DNA of 64,000 bases from Vibrio chagasii. GTDB lineage: Bacteria > Pseudomonadota > Gammaproteobacteria > Enterobacterales > Vibrionaceae. The notes beneath the pieces are model-generated. The model was not told where the DNA came from and searched no databases. It saw only the letters and a program-made list of their open reading frames with translations. Positions 1-8,348 of this stretch are shown here, in pieces; positions within the stretch are counted from its first letter, which is position 1; each line of letters begins with the position of its first letter. Made by a program: the position numbers and the translations under genes. The DNA is taken from contig NZ_AP025466.1 in the NCBI RefSeq assembly GCF_024347355.1, positions 1,426,001 to 1,490,000 of the forward strand. The letters run 5' to 3'.

Positions 1-380
1 GTTGGTATGCCTTGTGAAGTTTACGGTTCAAACACATCATCATGCCGACAGTGTGCTCTGCCACTGACTCTGGTGAATAAGCAGGAACGCGCACCACTTG
101 TAAGCCAAGCTCTTTGGCTGCGTCTAGGTCGACCTTGTCAAAGCCAGCACAGCGCATTGCAATCAGTTTTGTACCGCCTTGTGCAAGAATCTCTAGCACT
201 TCTCGCGATAGGTCGTCGTTTACAAACGCACAAACCACTTCATTGTCGTGCGCCATTTTCGCAGTGGTTGTGGTGAGGCGAAAATCATGGAAATGAAACT
301 CAGCGTTGAGTTCGCCTTTCGCAAGGTTGAATGATTTTTCGTCGTATGATTTTGAGCTAAAAAAAGCAATGTTGAGCATG
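1..380 (-). CDS. ldhA: D-lactate dehydrogenase, 5' part only (cut by window edge)
   Basis: The protein starts MLNIAFFSSKSYDEKSF and is open to the window edge, giving 126 residues of a family of about 330. It is the NAD-dependent fermentative enzyme that reduces pyruvate to D-lactate in the cytoplasm. The stretch FVNDD, IAMRCAGFDKVDLDAAKELGL and the VPAYSPESVAEHTVGMMM segment follow E. coli LdhA closely, from memory of that sequence. The ATG is preceded by a strong AGAGGAAG Shine-Dalgarno on the minus strand. The NAD-binding Rossmann fold and catalytic His lie outside the window. Other 2-hydroxyacid dehydrogenases are possible but the match is specific to LdhA. Confidence 0.93.
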
Positions 381-601
381 GCTTCCTCTCTTACCTAAAA
401 AATGAATACCCCAATTATGTTTATTTGATAAGGGGTAAAAACTAACAACTCCGTTCAGTGTGCTAGAGTTTTTTTGTCTTGTCTATCACCATTAGTCATT
501 GTAATTACTATGGTTATTTGGTCTCTTGTTGTTATTTACTGAACATCAAAAATCATACTACGATGTAGCTTGCTTATAAGTTCATCAATGCAGAGTCGAT
601 C

Positions 602-934
602 TTACTTTCGAGTATTGAACATTTTTTTGGTCTCTTTTTCTGACCAGAAGTTAATGTTGAATTGCGCGTCGTCACTCAGTTCTACTCGGTGCCAATATTG
701 AGGTGGGCTTGTGGCAAATTGCCCTGCTTCAATAGTGATAACGGTTTCTGGTTCTGTCGCTTCTGCATCGGCAAAGCCATAGAAAGTGACGGTGCCTTCC
801 ATTACGCAGATCTGACCAAACACGCCCTCAGCCGTATTGTGATGATTGAGCAATGCTGCTGGGATGTTGTCCTTAGTGAAAAACGGTGTTGAACGTTGAA
901 TTTTCCAGTGAGAAGGAATACGTAAATGACTCAT
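602..934 (-). CDS. YeaR-like small cupin (DUF1971)
   Basis: A 110-residue cytoplasmic protein of the DUF1971 family, a one-domain cupin related to E. coli YeaR and to the N-terminal part of some tellurite-resistance annotations. The diagnostic stretches are RSTPFFTKDNIPAALL near the N-terminus and the IEAGQFATSPPQYWHRVE metal-site-like strand near residues 70-88. E. coli yeaR is induced by nitrate and nitric oxide, but its biochemical activity is not established, so only the family is called here. It follows fpr on the same strand after about 60 bases and may be co-transcribed with it. The start has an AGAGG Shine-Dalgarno seven bases upstream. Confidence 0.8.
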   Translation of the reverse strand: MSHLRIPSHWKIQRSTPFFTKDNIPAALLNHHNTAEGVFGQICVMEGTVTFYGFADAEATEPETVITIEAGQFATSPPQYWHRVELSDDAQFNINFWSEKETKKMFNTRK

Positions 935-996
935 ATAAAACCTCTTATTTAACTGTTCTTTGAAGTTGATACTTCGGTGTTTTAGGTGGCCTATCT

Positions 997-1797
997 TTAC
1001 CAGTAATTTTCACTGCTGAATTGACCAGGCTTTCGGCGTAGATGCTTTTCGAAACCTAAACTTGTTAGCGCATCACTTGTGTCACGAACCATTTGCGGAT
1101 TGCCGCAAAGGTAGAAGAAACTGCGGGTTTGATTGAAAGTGACAGACGCGGCTTGCTCGAGGTCGCCTCCAAGTAACAAACTTGGGATTCGTCCGCGCAA
1201 AGTTCCGGTAACTGATTCTCTAGAAATAATTGGCACATATTTAAGTCTCCCTTGAAAGTGATCAACGAGTTGAGTGATACGATCTCGATAAGTCAGGTCT
1301 TGCTCTGTTCTGACGGCATGCACCAGAACCAGATTTTTGAATGAAGAGGCTTTGTCTGAAGCCAACTCATTTTGTTGTATCTGCATGCTCTCAAGCATTG
1401 AGATAAACGGGCCTACCGCGGTTCCGGTTGAAAGCATCCATAGATCGTCTGTGATCTCTGGGATCTCATCTAATGTCATAAAACCACTTGGGTCTTTGCC
1501 GACAAAGATTTCATCGCCTGCTTGCAATTCGTGAAGTTGAGGCGAGAGCTGACCGTTCTGATCCTTAATAATCAAAAACTCTAGATGCTGATGGCCTTGC
1601 TCATGCTCTGGTGCATTCACCATGGAATAAGCGCGTCTCACAAACTCACCTTCGTTATTGAGCAAACCAAGCTTAGTAAACTGACCTGCCTGATAAGAAG
1701 AGACAGGCGCACTGACTTGGAGTGAGAACAATTGATCTGTCCATTCTGTCTTGTTTAGGACTTTACCTGTGACTAAACCATGAGGAATATCTGTCAT
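997..1797 (-). CDS. fpr: ferredoxin--NADP+ reductase
   Basis: A 266-residue FAD flavoprotein that moves electrons between NADPH and ferredoxin or flavodoxin, supporting iron-sulfur and oxidative-stress metabolism in the cytoplasm. The FAD motif RRAYSMVN, the NADP-binding STGTAVGPF segment, CGNPQMVRDT and the C-terminal aromatic end ENYW are all in the order seen in E. coli Fpr. I place the start at the ATG of MTDIPHGLV because it has an AAAGGTG Shine-Dalgarno. An in-frame ATG 45 bases upstream would only add a non-conserved MSILNEITSLLKGDD extension. A Fur-box-like sequence lies about 80 bases upstream. Confidence 0.93.
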   Translation of the reverse strand: MTDIPHGLVTGKVLNKTEWTDQLFSLQVSAPVSSYQAGQFTKLGLLNNEGEFVRRAYSMVNAPEHEQGHQHLEFLIIKDQNGQLSPQLHELQAGDEIFVGKDPSGFMTLDEIPEITDDLWMLSTGTAVGPFISMLESMQIQQNELASDKASSFKNLVLVHAVRTEQDLTYRDRITQLVDHFQGRLKYVPIISRESVTGTLRGRIPSLLLGGDLEQAASVTFNQTRSFFYLCGNPQMVRDTSDALTSLGFEKHLRRKPGQFSSENYW

Positions 1798-2128
1798 ATC
1801 ATCACCTTTAAGAAGAGAAGTTATCTCATTAAGGATACTCAACTATTTACACTTTAGAGTTGCATGTACCATGCCAATAATGAGAATGCTTATCAATACT
1901 GGATTTAAGGGTGATTTTTGGAGTAAGTGTTGTCAAAAAGACAGTGTTGAAATTGTGTCCAAATGACACTATGGTGTGTTTTGATTTCTTTTTAATAGGC
2001 TTTAGCAAGTTGAATATCGTTGAAATAGGTTGAGTGGTTTGACCCCTAGGATATTCAACCAATTACTGAAGAGAATAATTTATAGATGCGTATAATGGCG
2101 GCTTTCGTTCTCAATATAATTGTGTTTT
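1798..2128. other. divergent intergenic region fpr / yihG
   Basis: This gene-free stretch holds the promoters of fpr (minus) and the acyltransferase (plus). The only site I can support is the Fur-box-like motif listed separately. A 71-codon open frame on the minus strand has no family resemblance and no ribosome site and is not called. Confidence 0.5.
1876..1894. promoter_or_regulatory. Fur-box-like site upstream of fpr
   Basis: The sequence AATAATGAGAATGCTTATC matches 15 of 19 positions of the Fur consensus GATAATGATAATCATTATC. It lies about 80 bases upstream of the fpr start. The region is AT-rich, so chance matches are possible. Confidence 0.45.
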
Positions 2129-3073
2129 ATGCTTGATAATCTTCGTATGGCCTTGAACGTATTGTTCGTGACCATTAATACTGCATTCACCGCATTAGCT
2201 GTGAGCCTGTTTGCCCTAATCAAACTTATTTTGCCAATCTCTGTCATTCAAAAATCATGCACTCGCTTAGCTAACTTCACATTCTGGTGTTGGGCTTCTC
2301 TTAATTTGTGGATGTTGAACGCCAACAACGACATCGAATGGCAAGTGGAAGGGGGGGAAGATATTTCGACCAAGCAGTGGTATTTGATGATGTCTAACCA
2401 CTTAAGCTGGGCAGATATTGTGATTTTGTCTTCGATCTTAAAAGACAAAATGCCGATGACGAAGTACTTCTTGAAACACGAATTGCTGTGCGTACCATTT
2501 GTTGGCTTGGCCTGCTGGGGCTTAGATATGCCATTCATGAGACGCTACTCTCGTGAGTTCCTATTACGCAACCCAGAACGCCGTAATGATGACTTCAATG
2601 CAATCAATAAAGCGTGTACTAAGTTCAAATTAGCACCGACAACATTGGTCAACTTTGTTGAAGGGACTCGTGCAAACCACGAGAAACTTGCGTCAGCGAA
2701 AACTCCTTACCGCCATCTATTGAAGCCGAAAACGGGTGGTGTGGCTTTTGCCTTATCTGCAATGGGTCCAATTTTGGATGGCATCGTGGATGTGACTTTA
2801 GCTTACCCTGAAAACCAAACCTCTCCGTTTGAAGATATGCTGAAAGGCAAAATGACTAAGGTCGTTGTGCGTATTAAATTGCATCCAATGGATGAGAACG
2901 TGAATGGTAACTACTTCGAAGATAAGGCATTTAAACGTCGCTTCCATAGCTGGTTAAACAACACTTGGAAAGAGAAAGATGCCTACCTAGATACGGTCTA
3001 TGGGGTTGATAAGCCTTCTGAGGTAGAGACAGTTGATGAGGCTGATAAGCTTTATAAGAAACAAGAGCAGTAA
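2129..3073 (+). CDS. yihG: YihG-type 1-acylglycerol-3-phosphate O-acyltransferase
   Basis: A 314-residue inner-membrane PlsC-family acyltransferase that adds the second acyl chain to lysophosphatidic acid in phospholipid synthesis. A hydrophobic N-terminal segment (about residues 8-35) is followed by the HX4D motif in SNHLSWADIV (about residues 93-102), the PFVGLACWGLDMPFMRRYSR stretch and the FVEGTR motif. The order and spacing follow E. coli YihG rather than the shorter PlsC. The ATG chosen lacks a clear Shine-Dalgarno; an in-frame TTG lies three codons upstream. Transcription ends at a strong hairpin just downstream. Confidence 0.88.
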   Translation: MLDNLRMALNVLFVTINTAFTALAVSLFALIKLILPISVIQKSCTRLANFTFWCWASLNLWMLNANNDIEWQVEGGEDISTKQWYLMMSNHLSWADIVILSSILKDKMPMTKYFLKHELLCVPFVGLACWGLDMPFMRRYSREFLLRNPERRNDDFNAINKACTKFKLAPTTLVNFVEGTRANHEKLASAKTPYRHLLKPKTGGVAFALSAMGPILDGIVDVTLAYPENQTSPFEDMLKGKMTKVVVRIKLHPMDENVNGNYFEDKAFKRRFHSWLNNTWKEKDAYLDTVYGVDKPSEVETVDEADKLYKKQEQ

Positions 3074-3098
3074 GCTCAAACTGAACAAATAGTATTAA

Positions 3099-3135
3099 AA
3101 AAGCCGATAGCTCATTGAACTATCGGCTTTTTTTA
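3099..3135. terminator. bidirectional rho-independent terminator (yihG / trmK)
   Basis: A perfect 12-bp stem (AAAAGCCGATAG with its complement) around a 9-base loop is flanked by A and T runs on both sides. It can therefore end both the plus-strand acyltransferase and the convergent trmK. Confidence 0.9.
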
Positions 3136-3178
3136 TTGATTCGACTTTCTTAACCTTCAACAATCAAGTTAGTCCTTA

Positions 3179-3907
3179 CTATGGCTGAACCGCTTGGTAG
3201 GCATCAATAATATGCTTCACTTGGCTAGGTTTACCTTGTTTCTCTTGCCCTTGATGGATACGCAAGTAGTGCTGCAGTGTTTTTGCTTTGTACTGCTGAG
3301 ATACCTTAATCTGCTCATCGTTGTTTGGAGTCCAGATCTTATCACCGACGTTTGAAATCTCGCTTACTGTCGAAGTATCTACTCTTTCACCTCGGTTATT
3401 GCTGACCAATAAAATTTCGTAGTAGCGGCGATTCTCCTCAATCAACACCTCATCAATCAGGCCGAACTTGAGCGATTTTAAGTGGCTTCTTAGCTCAAAT
3501 TGCTGATGAACAGGGCAGAGCAAGAAGTCGATTGTTTTGTCTGGATGCTGGCGGTGAATATCGTCCACAAGCTTCTGTGTTAGATCGCCACCGACTCCTG
3601 CAATGATGACCAGATGCTTGCCTGTGTGTTTTTCCAATGGGATTGCAGAGACATCCATACAGTAGACTTGCCATTGGCTAGTGACTTTTTGTTGTGCCAT
3701 CTCGCTTTGTGGAAAGTAACGCAGCAGTTTGCTTTCTAGCTCGCTCATTAGGGACGGAACAATATCGACAAAGTGAATTTGAGGGGCTTTGTTGTCCGCC
3801 AACAGTTGAACGCCCAAGAAGCCATGATCACAGCAACAGTCCCAAATGTGTTGGTAGTCATTACTGACAAGGGAGTGGAGAGTTTGCAGTCGGTTACTTA
3901 GCTTCAT
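3179..3907 (-). CDS. trmK: tRNA (adenine(22)-N1)-methyltransferase
   Basis: A 242-residue SAM-dependent methyltransferase of the TrmK (DUF633) family, which methylates N1 of adenine 22 in tRNA. The SAM-binding motif is WDCCCDHGFLGVQLL (about residues 22-36), followed by the HFVDIVPSLM strand and the catalytic-region motif IIAGVGGDL near residues 101-109. The PVHQQFELRSHL segment is also typical. It is convergent with the acyltransferase and shares its terminator. The C-terminal helical tail is present, so the protein looks complete. Confidence 0.85.
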   Translation of the reverse strand: MKLSNRLQTLHSLVSNDYQHIWDCCCDHGFLGVQLLADNKAPQIHFVDIVPSLMSELESKLLRYFPQSEMAQQKVTSQWQVYCMDVSAIPLEKHTGKHLVIIAGVGGDLTQKLVDDIHRQHPDKTIDFLLCPVHQQFELRSHLKSLKFGLIDEVLIEENRRYYEILLVSNNRGERVDTSTVSEISNVGDKIWTPNNDEQIKVSQQYKAKTLQHYLRIHQGQEKQGKPSQVKHIIDAYQAVQP

Positions 3908-3973
3908 AAGGTCCGTATCGTTGGAAAGGTGAGGTTGTCGTGTTGAACGCGCATTGTAATGACTTTCTATAAA

Positions 3974-4010
3974 AACAAAAGCACCGAGAGCGTGAACCCT
4001 AGGTGCTTTG
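3974..4010 (-). terminator. rho-independent terminator of the GGDEF gene
   Basis: On the minus strand AAAGCACC pairs with GGTGCTTT across an 16-base loop and is followed by TTGTTTTTAT. It lies directly after the stop of the GGDEF gene, which supports the short C-terminus of that protein being real. Confidence 0.8.
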
Positions 4011-4013
4011 TTT

Positions 4014-5756
4014 TCATCGGTATCCGAGTAAGGGATTTGCTAGGGCTGTATCTGGCTCTCCCTCTATTTGAGAAAAACCGACACTCACGCCTAAAGAGAG
4101 GCTGATGTCTGGCGTCACAATCGTTTTCTCTGCTACGCCAATTCGGCATTGATCCAGTTGGAACTTGGCGTCGTTAGCGTCGTTTGCTTTGAATAATACC
4201 GCGAACTCTTTGCCTCCAACACGAGCAAGGCACAGCCCTTTAGGCTTCGGAAAGTACGAGCGCAAAGCCTCAGCTGTTAGCTTGATCATCTTGTCACCCA
4301 CGGCTTCACCATAAGCACGGTTTAAGTGATCAAAGTTATCGATATCGAGTAGAGCGATATAGGTTTCTGGCTGGTTGGCGTAGTTTTCCAATGCAAGGTT
4401 GAAGCTGCTTTTATTGTCCAGTTGCGTCATCAGGTCTTTGCTACTCAACTGGTGCTGAAGCAGTAAGTTAGACAGTGAGACTTCCGTGTAATCTCTGATC
4501 ATACGTAAGATATTCTGGCTAATAGGCAAGTTCGCATTTACATATAACACCGCAATTAACTGCTGACGTGAGTATAGAGGGAGACAATAGTGGCGCTGGT
4601 CTATTTTGAGTTTACGGGCGAGTGGATCGGCGTCTTGACCGTTTCGATAGACCATAGCATTTGCGACAAAACGTTCTGAGAGCACTTTGTCACAATGCAC
4701 CGTTGATTTGTTCCCATGATAATCAAGTGTACTGAATGAGTGGTTCTCTGGTTGGTAGAGACAGAATTGAATACCTTTATGATAGGTAAAGTTATCCAAA
4801 ATAGACTTCAGTTTGCGTTTAAAGCTCGCAAGGTCTTCTACTTTATTGAGCTGAGATAAAGAGACATTTAAACGATAAGCCAGGTAGTTGGCACCAATCC
4901 ACAATAGAAGGAGCGAGCCAAGTACAACGCCTGTTAACGTAAATTGATGTGAGCTGGTTAAGATGTCGTGACGATCGGTGCCCGCAATAAACACCCAATT
5001 CAAGCTGTTGTCCGCATCAAATACCGATATTTTGAAATTATCTTGATAGTAGTACTCATGCTTTCCGGCCAATTGCCCTTGTGAAAGTTGGTGGCTAATA
5101 CCCGCATGATAGCTAATGGACTTCGAGCCAATTCGTTTTGGGTCTGGATGGAAGACGAGTCGTTCAGTTGTTTTATCTACAACAAATACATAGCCATTAT
5201 TTAGCGTTTTTAAATCTCTTAAGCCTTGTGTGGTGTGCAGTAAATCAAACTCAATCCAGATTTCTTCGTTGAGCTTTTCTGCTGTGTGTTTAACCGCGAA
5301 AACCCATCGACCATCTGCTTTCTGGTAAACGGAAGAGATGTAGAAATCTTCAACAACACCGTCTATTGAATACCATTGTATTGTGGCGATTTGCTCATTG
5401 GAAAGAGGAAGGCCACGGGTAGAGACGTAATGCTGAGAGTTAGGTTGGTATCGGATGATATCGGAGAAGTTTGGTGTTCTTTTTAGAATATTACCGCTGA
5501 GTTCACGAAATTTTTGGTCGCTAAAATCGGTGGTGTTGGGTAAGCCTAGACTGGTTTCTAAGAAATAGAGTTTGCCGAATACGGCCTCGATGTTGGAACG
5601 AATAGTCGCGCTTGCGATGCGAATGTTTGATGCTGATTGGTTGGTTGCTGCGGTCTCTACTTTGTCTAATTGAGCTGCTGCGAGGTAAAGCATTCCTCCG
5701 GTTAATAAGATTATGTATGGTTTAAAAAGCCGAATAAGTGTTTTAGGTAAAGCCAT
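4014..5756 (-). CDS. membrane sensor protein with degenerate GGDEF domain
   Basis: A 580-residue two-membrane-segment receptor. TM1 is at about residues 8-25, followed by a periplasmic dCache-like sensor region to about 270 and TM2 near 275-297. A GAF-like cytosolic region (about 320-420) precedes a GGDEF domain. Diguanylate cyclases make c-di-GMP from GTP and need Asp or Glu at the third signature position. Here the signature reads RVGGKEF with Lys at residue 516. The usual RxxD inhibitory site is not visible upstream, and the protein stops before the usual ALYxAKxxGR helix. It is therefore probably not an active cyclase. The start is the ATG at MALPKTL; a TTG lies three codons upstream. Confidence 0.8.
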   Translation of the reverse strand: MALPKTLIRLFKPYIILLTGGMLYLAAAQLDKVETAATNQSASNIRIASATIRSNIEAVFGKLYFLETSLGLPNTTDFSDQKFRELSGNILKRTPNFSDIIRYQPNSQHYVSTRGLPLSNEQIATIQWYSIDGVVEDFYISSVYQKADGRWVFAVKHTAEKLNEEIWIEFDLLHTTQGLRDLKTLNNGYVFVVDKTTERLVFHPDPKRIGSKSISYHAGISHQLSQGQLAGKHEYYYQDNFKISVFDADNSLNWVFIAGTDRHDILTSSHQFTLTGVVLGSLLLLWIGANYLAYRLNVSLSQLNKVEDLASFKRKLKSILDNFTYHKGIQFCLYQPENHSFSTLDYHGNKSTVHCDKVLSERFVANAMVYRNGQDADPLARKLKIDQRHYCLPLYSRQQLIAVLYVNANLPISQNILRMIRDYTEVSLSNLLLQHQLSSKDLMTQLDNKSSFNLALENYANQPETYIALLDIDNFDHLNRAYGEAVGDKMIKLTAEALRSYFPKPKGLCLARVGGKEFAVLFKANDANDAKFQLDQCRIGVAEKTIVTPDISLSLGVSVGFSQIEGEPDTALANPLLGYR

Positions 5757-5874
5757 GATATCCAAAGACGTGATAGATTCATTTTTATAGTACGGCCATA
5801 CTAAACAGTTTTATTAAGCACATCAATGCAAATGATTCCATATAAAAGAATGAGTTTTGTGATATTCAGCTAAC

Positions 5875-5908
5875 AAAAAAGCCAGGTAAAAACATAACTG
5901 GCTTTTAT
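5875..5908 (-). terminator. rho-independent terminator of glgX
   Basis: On the minus strand AAAAGCCAG pairs with CTGGCTTTT across a 13-base loop and is followed by a run of T. It lies just after the glgX stop. Confidence 0.85.
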
Positions 5909-5934
5909 GGTTTTTTCTTTATTATTGAGTGAGC

Positions 5935-7914
5935 TTAACTTTCACTTAACTCAGTTTTGTTTGGTGAGTAGTGCAAAATAGCCATCGATGTCGGTGAGAG
6001 CAACATTTCCCCTTCAGCGTGACCTGGTTTGACATTTCTCAGGTTGGTATCACATATCGTCACCCAGTTTTGTTCACGATCATTGGGTAAGCTGAAACGT
6101 GCCGGTGCATTGGTTTGGTTGATGAGGTAAATCAGTTCGTCGCCATCTTTACCTATACCAATGTGGAGTGCTACTGAACTTAAGCGGTTCCAATCATCAT
6201 GCTCCATCAGCGTGCCATCAACACGGCTCCAGAAGATGCGGTTAGAGTTACGTTTCTCGCCACTGAATGCCTTGATAAAAGGCACCATGTACTGCTGTCG
6301 TGCGGCAATCATCTCAGATAACCAAGTTTTGAAGTAGGTCTTGCGCTCGGAATCTTCCCAGTTCAGCCAACTCGTCTCACTATCTTGGCAGTAAGCGTTA
6401 TTGTTAGCTTTTTGAGTATGGGATAACACGTCTGCCGTCAGAATGTGTGGAATACCGAAAGCAAACAGCAGGCTCGCCATGAAGTTACGTTTCTGCTTTT
6501 CACGAGTCGCGATAACCAACAGGTTTTCGGTTTCACCCTCTACGCCGTAGTTTTCAGAGCGGTTGTCACCATGCCCATCACGGTTACTTTCACCATTTTC
6601 TTCATTGTGCTTATGCTTGTACGAGACAAGGTCTTGCATGGTGAAGCCATCATGGTAAGTGATGTAGTTGACGGTTAGTTTGTAAGGCCAGTGCGCTGCA
6701 CTGTAGATATCACGAGACCCCATTAGGCGTGTAGCAAACTCTTTAAGGTAGCCTTGATCGCCGCGCCAGAAGCTACGTGTAATGTCTCTCAGCTTGTCGT
6801 TACATTCGTTCCAACCAAACGGAAAATTACCCACTTGGTAGCCGTTTGGGCCGATATCCCATGGCTCTGCGATCAATTTGGTCTCTTTAAGCACAGGGTC
6901 TTGAGCTACGGCTTTAAAGAAAGCAGCCTCAGGGTTGTAGTTGTCACCTTCGCGCCCCAGTGTGGCTGCCAAGTCAAAACGGAAGCCGTCGACTTGGAAT
7001 TCGCTTACCCAGTAACGAAGCGTGTCCATGACTAGGTTGAGTGCTGGCTGGTGGGTAAGGTCGACGGTGTTCCCACAGCCTGTGAAGTTTGCATAATGGC
7101 AGCCGTGCTTGATGTAAGTTCGGCTATCTAGTGCCTTTAAGTTAAAGGTTGTGCCATCTTCGCCGCCTTCTGCTGTGTGGTTGTACACCACATCTAAGAC
7201 CACTTCGATACCGTTGCGGTGCAGTTCACGAATCGCAGTTTTGAGCTCAGTTACGGCATCTTTCTCTGCATAACGAGGGTCGGGTACCATAAATAAATAT
7301 GGGTTGTAGCCCCAGTAATTCACTTTACCCATATCAAGCAGGTGGGGTTCGTGCATGCAGGCCGCAATGGGCAAAAGTTGTAATGAGTTGATGTTTTGTT
7401 GCTTGTAGAACGCAAGCATTTCAGGGCTGACTAACCCTAGGTAACGGCCTTTGATATTACTTGCGACTTCAGGGTGAAGTTGAGATAGGCCTTTAACATG
7501 CGTTTCAAACAAAACGGTCTCTTCACGGCTACTTCGTGGCTTTTCGACGCCTTGCCAGTCGAAGGTATCATCAACAACGACACATTTCGCCATCGTAAAG
7601 CTTTTCTCATTACTATAAGGCGTGGTGTAGTGGAGCGGCTCACTTATCGCTTTAGCATAAGGGTCAGAAAGTAATATTGGACCATTAGCTGTTTCTGCAA
7701 TGAATCCGTATTTTTGCCCCGCTTTAATACCTTCGATAAATACATATCGAATATCAGCGTATTCATTGTCCAATTTATAAGTTGTGAACTCCTCGTTCTC
7801 ATCAAAAAGAGCGAGTGAAAGAGATTTACAGTCAGGAGAATAAATAGAGAAGTTGCAGCCAGTGTTACCTAGCGTTGCGCCTAGCGGATAAGGGCGAGCG
7901 AGCGTTCTAGTCAT
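5935..7914 (-). CDS. glgX: glycogen debranching enzyme GlgX
   Basis: A 659-residue cytoplasmic GH13 isoamylase-type enzyme that hydrolyses alpha-1,6 branches of phosphorylase-trimmed glycogen. An N-terminal CBM48 domain (about 1-130) precedes the catalytic barrel. Region I is DVVYNHT, region II DGFRFDLA (nucleophile Asp314), region III AEPWDI (acid/base Glu350) and region IV ITYHDGFT. The length agrees with E. coli GlgX (about 657). It stands alone on the minus strand, divergent from lamB, with MalT-box-like motifs in the shared upstream region, so it may be co-regulated with maltodextrin uptake. Confidence 0.94.
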   Translation of the reverse strand: MTRTLARPYPLGATLGNTGCNFSIYSPDCKSLSLALFDENEEFTTYKLDNEYADIRYVFIEGIKAGQKYGFIAETANGPILLSDPYAKAISEPLHYTTPYSNEKSFTMAKCVVVDDTFDWQGVEKPRSSREETVLFETHVKGLSQLHPEVASNIKGRYLGLVSPEMLAFYKQQNINSLQLLPIAACMHEPHLLDMGKVNYWGYNPYLFMVPDPRYAEKDAVTELKTAIRELHRNGIEVVLDVVYNHTAEGGEDGTTFNLKALDSRTYIKHGCHYANFTGCGNTVDLTHQPALNLVMDTLRYWVSEFQVDGFRFDLAATLGREGDNYNPEAAFFKAVAQDPVLKETKLIAEPWDIGPNGYQVGNFPFGWNECNDKLRDITRSFWRGDQGYLKEFATRLMGSRDIYSAAHWPYKLTVNYITYHDGFTMQDLVSYKHKHNEENGESNRDGHGDNRSENYGVEGETENLLVIATREKQKRNFMASLLFAFGIPHILTADVLSHTQKANNNAYCQDSETSWLNWEDSERKTYFKTWLSEMIAARQQYMVPFIKAFSGEKRNSNRIFWSRVDGTLMEHDDWNRLSSVALHIGIGKDGDELIYLINQTNAPARFSLPNDREQNWVTICDTNLRNVKPGHAEGEMLLSPTSMAILHYSPNKTELSES

Positions 7915-8348
7915 TGCTTGATTTCTTGTTCGTTTATCAACATCAGTGAACTATTAGTAAAAGGCTTTGTCACAGTAAGGTCAAGCAACTTCACAGATTA
8001 ATTACGGTTAAAAAAATAATTGATCGATGAAGTTCAAATTATATATTTGAAGTAGATCTCACTTATGCTGAATAATTAGATCTTCGTGCTGTCTACTCCT
8101 CCTAGATTAAGTGATCTACCTCTTTAAAACGCCATTCTGTATATTTTCTACTCCCCTCTAGTCCCCCTTAATTTAGTTGGGGGTGGAGGAAGTCAAACTT
8201 GTCATCCCCTCTTAATATTGACCCCGTTGAAACGAATCAGGGGAAACCCTAAACCTCTCTATCTTACGACTACCATAACTGCCTTTGGTTGCCGCAAGAG
8301 AGCAAAAATATAAAAACCTAAAATAAATCGTCCTTAATGGAGTTAAGA
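7915..8348. other. divergent control region glgX / lamB
   Basis: A 434-base non-coding region that must contain both promoters. Apart from the MalT-box cluster listed separately and a run of G- and C-rich tracts between 8151 and 8250, I see no open frame or RNA structure that I can support. Confidence 0.6.
8147..8209. promoter_or_regulatory. candidate MalT boxes upstream of lamB
   Basis: Three matches to the MalT box GGGGA(T/G)GAGG lie within 63 bases. They are GGGGAGTAGA (minus, 8147-8156), GGGGTGGAGG (plus, 8180-8189, 9 of 10) and GGGGATGACA (minus, 8200-8209). They sit 140-200 bases before the lamB start, and a gene for MalT is present in the window. The number and orientation of true boxes is uncertain. 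Confidence 0.5.

Noticed and set aside
602..934. Tellurite resistance gene (TehB-like)
   Set aside because: Only the small DUF1971 cupin is present; there is no methyltransferase domain and no tehA.
1847..2062. 71-codon minus-strand frame upstream of fpr
   Set aside because: It covers the promoter region with the Fur-like site and has no recognisable features.
3967..4149. Frameshift explanation for the missing GGDEF C-terminus
   Set aside because: No ALYxAK-like sequence was found in the other frames, and a terminator follows the stop directly.
7915..8336. CRP site in the lamB-glgX region
   Set aside because: Only partial half-sites were seen, none with both TGTGA and TCACA at six-base spacing.
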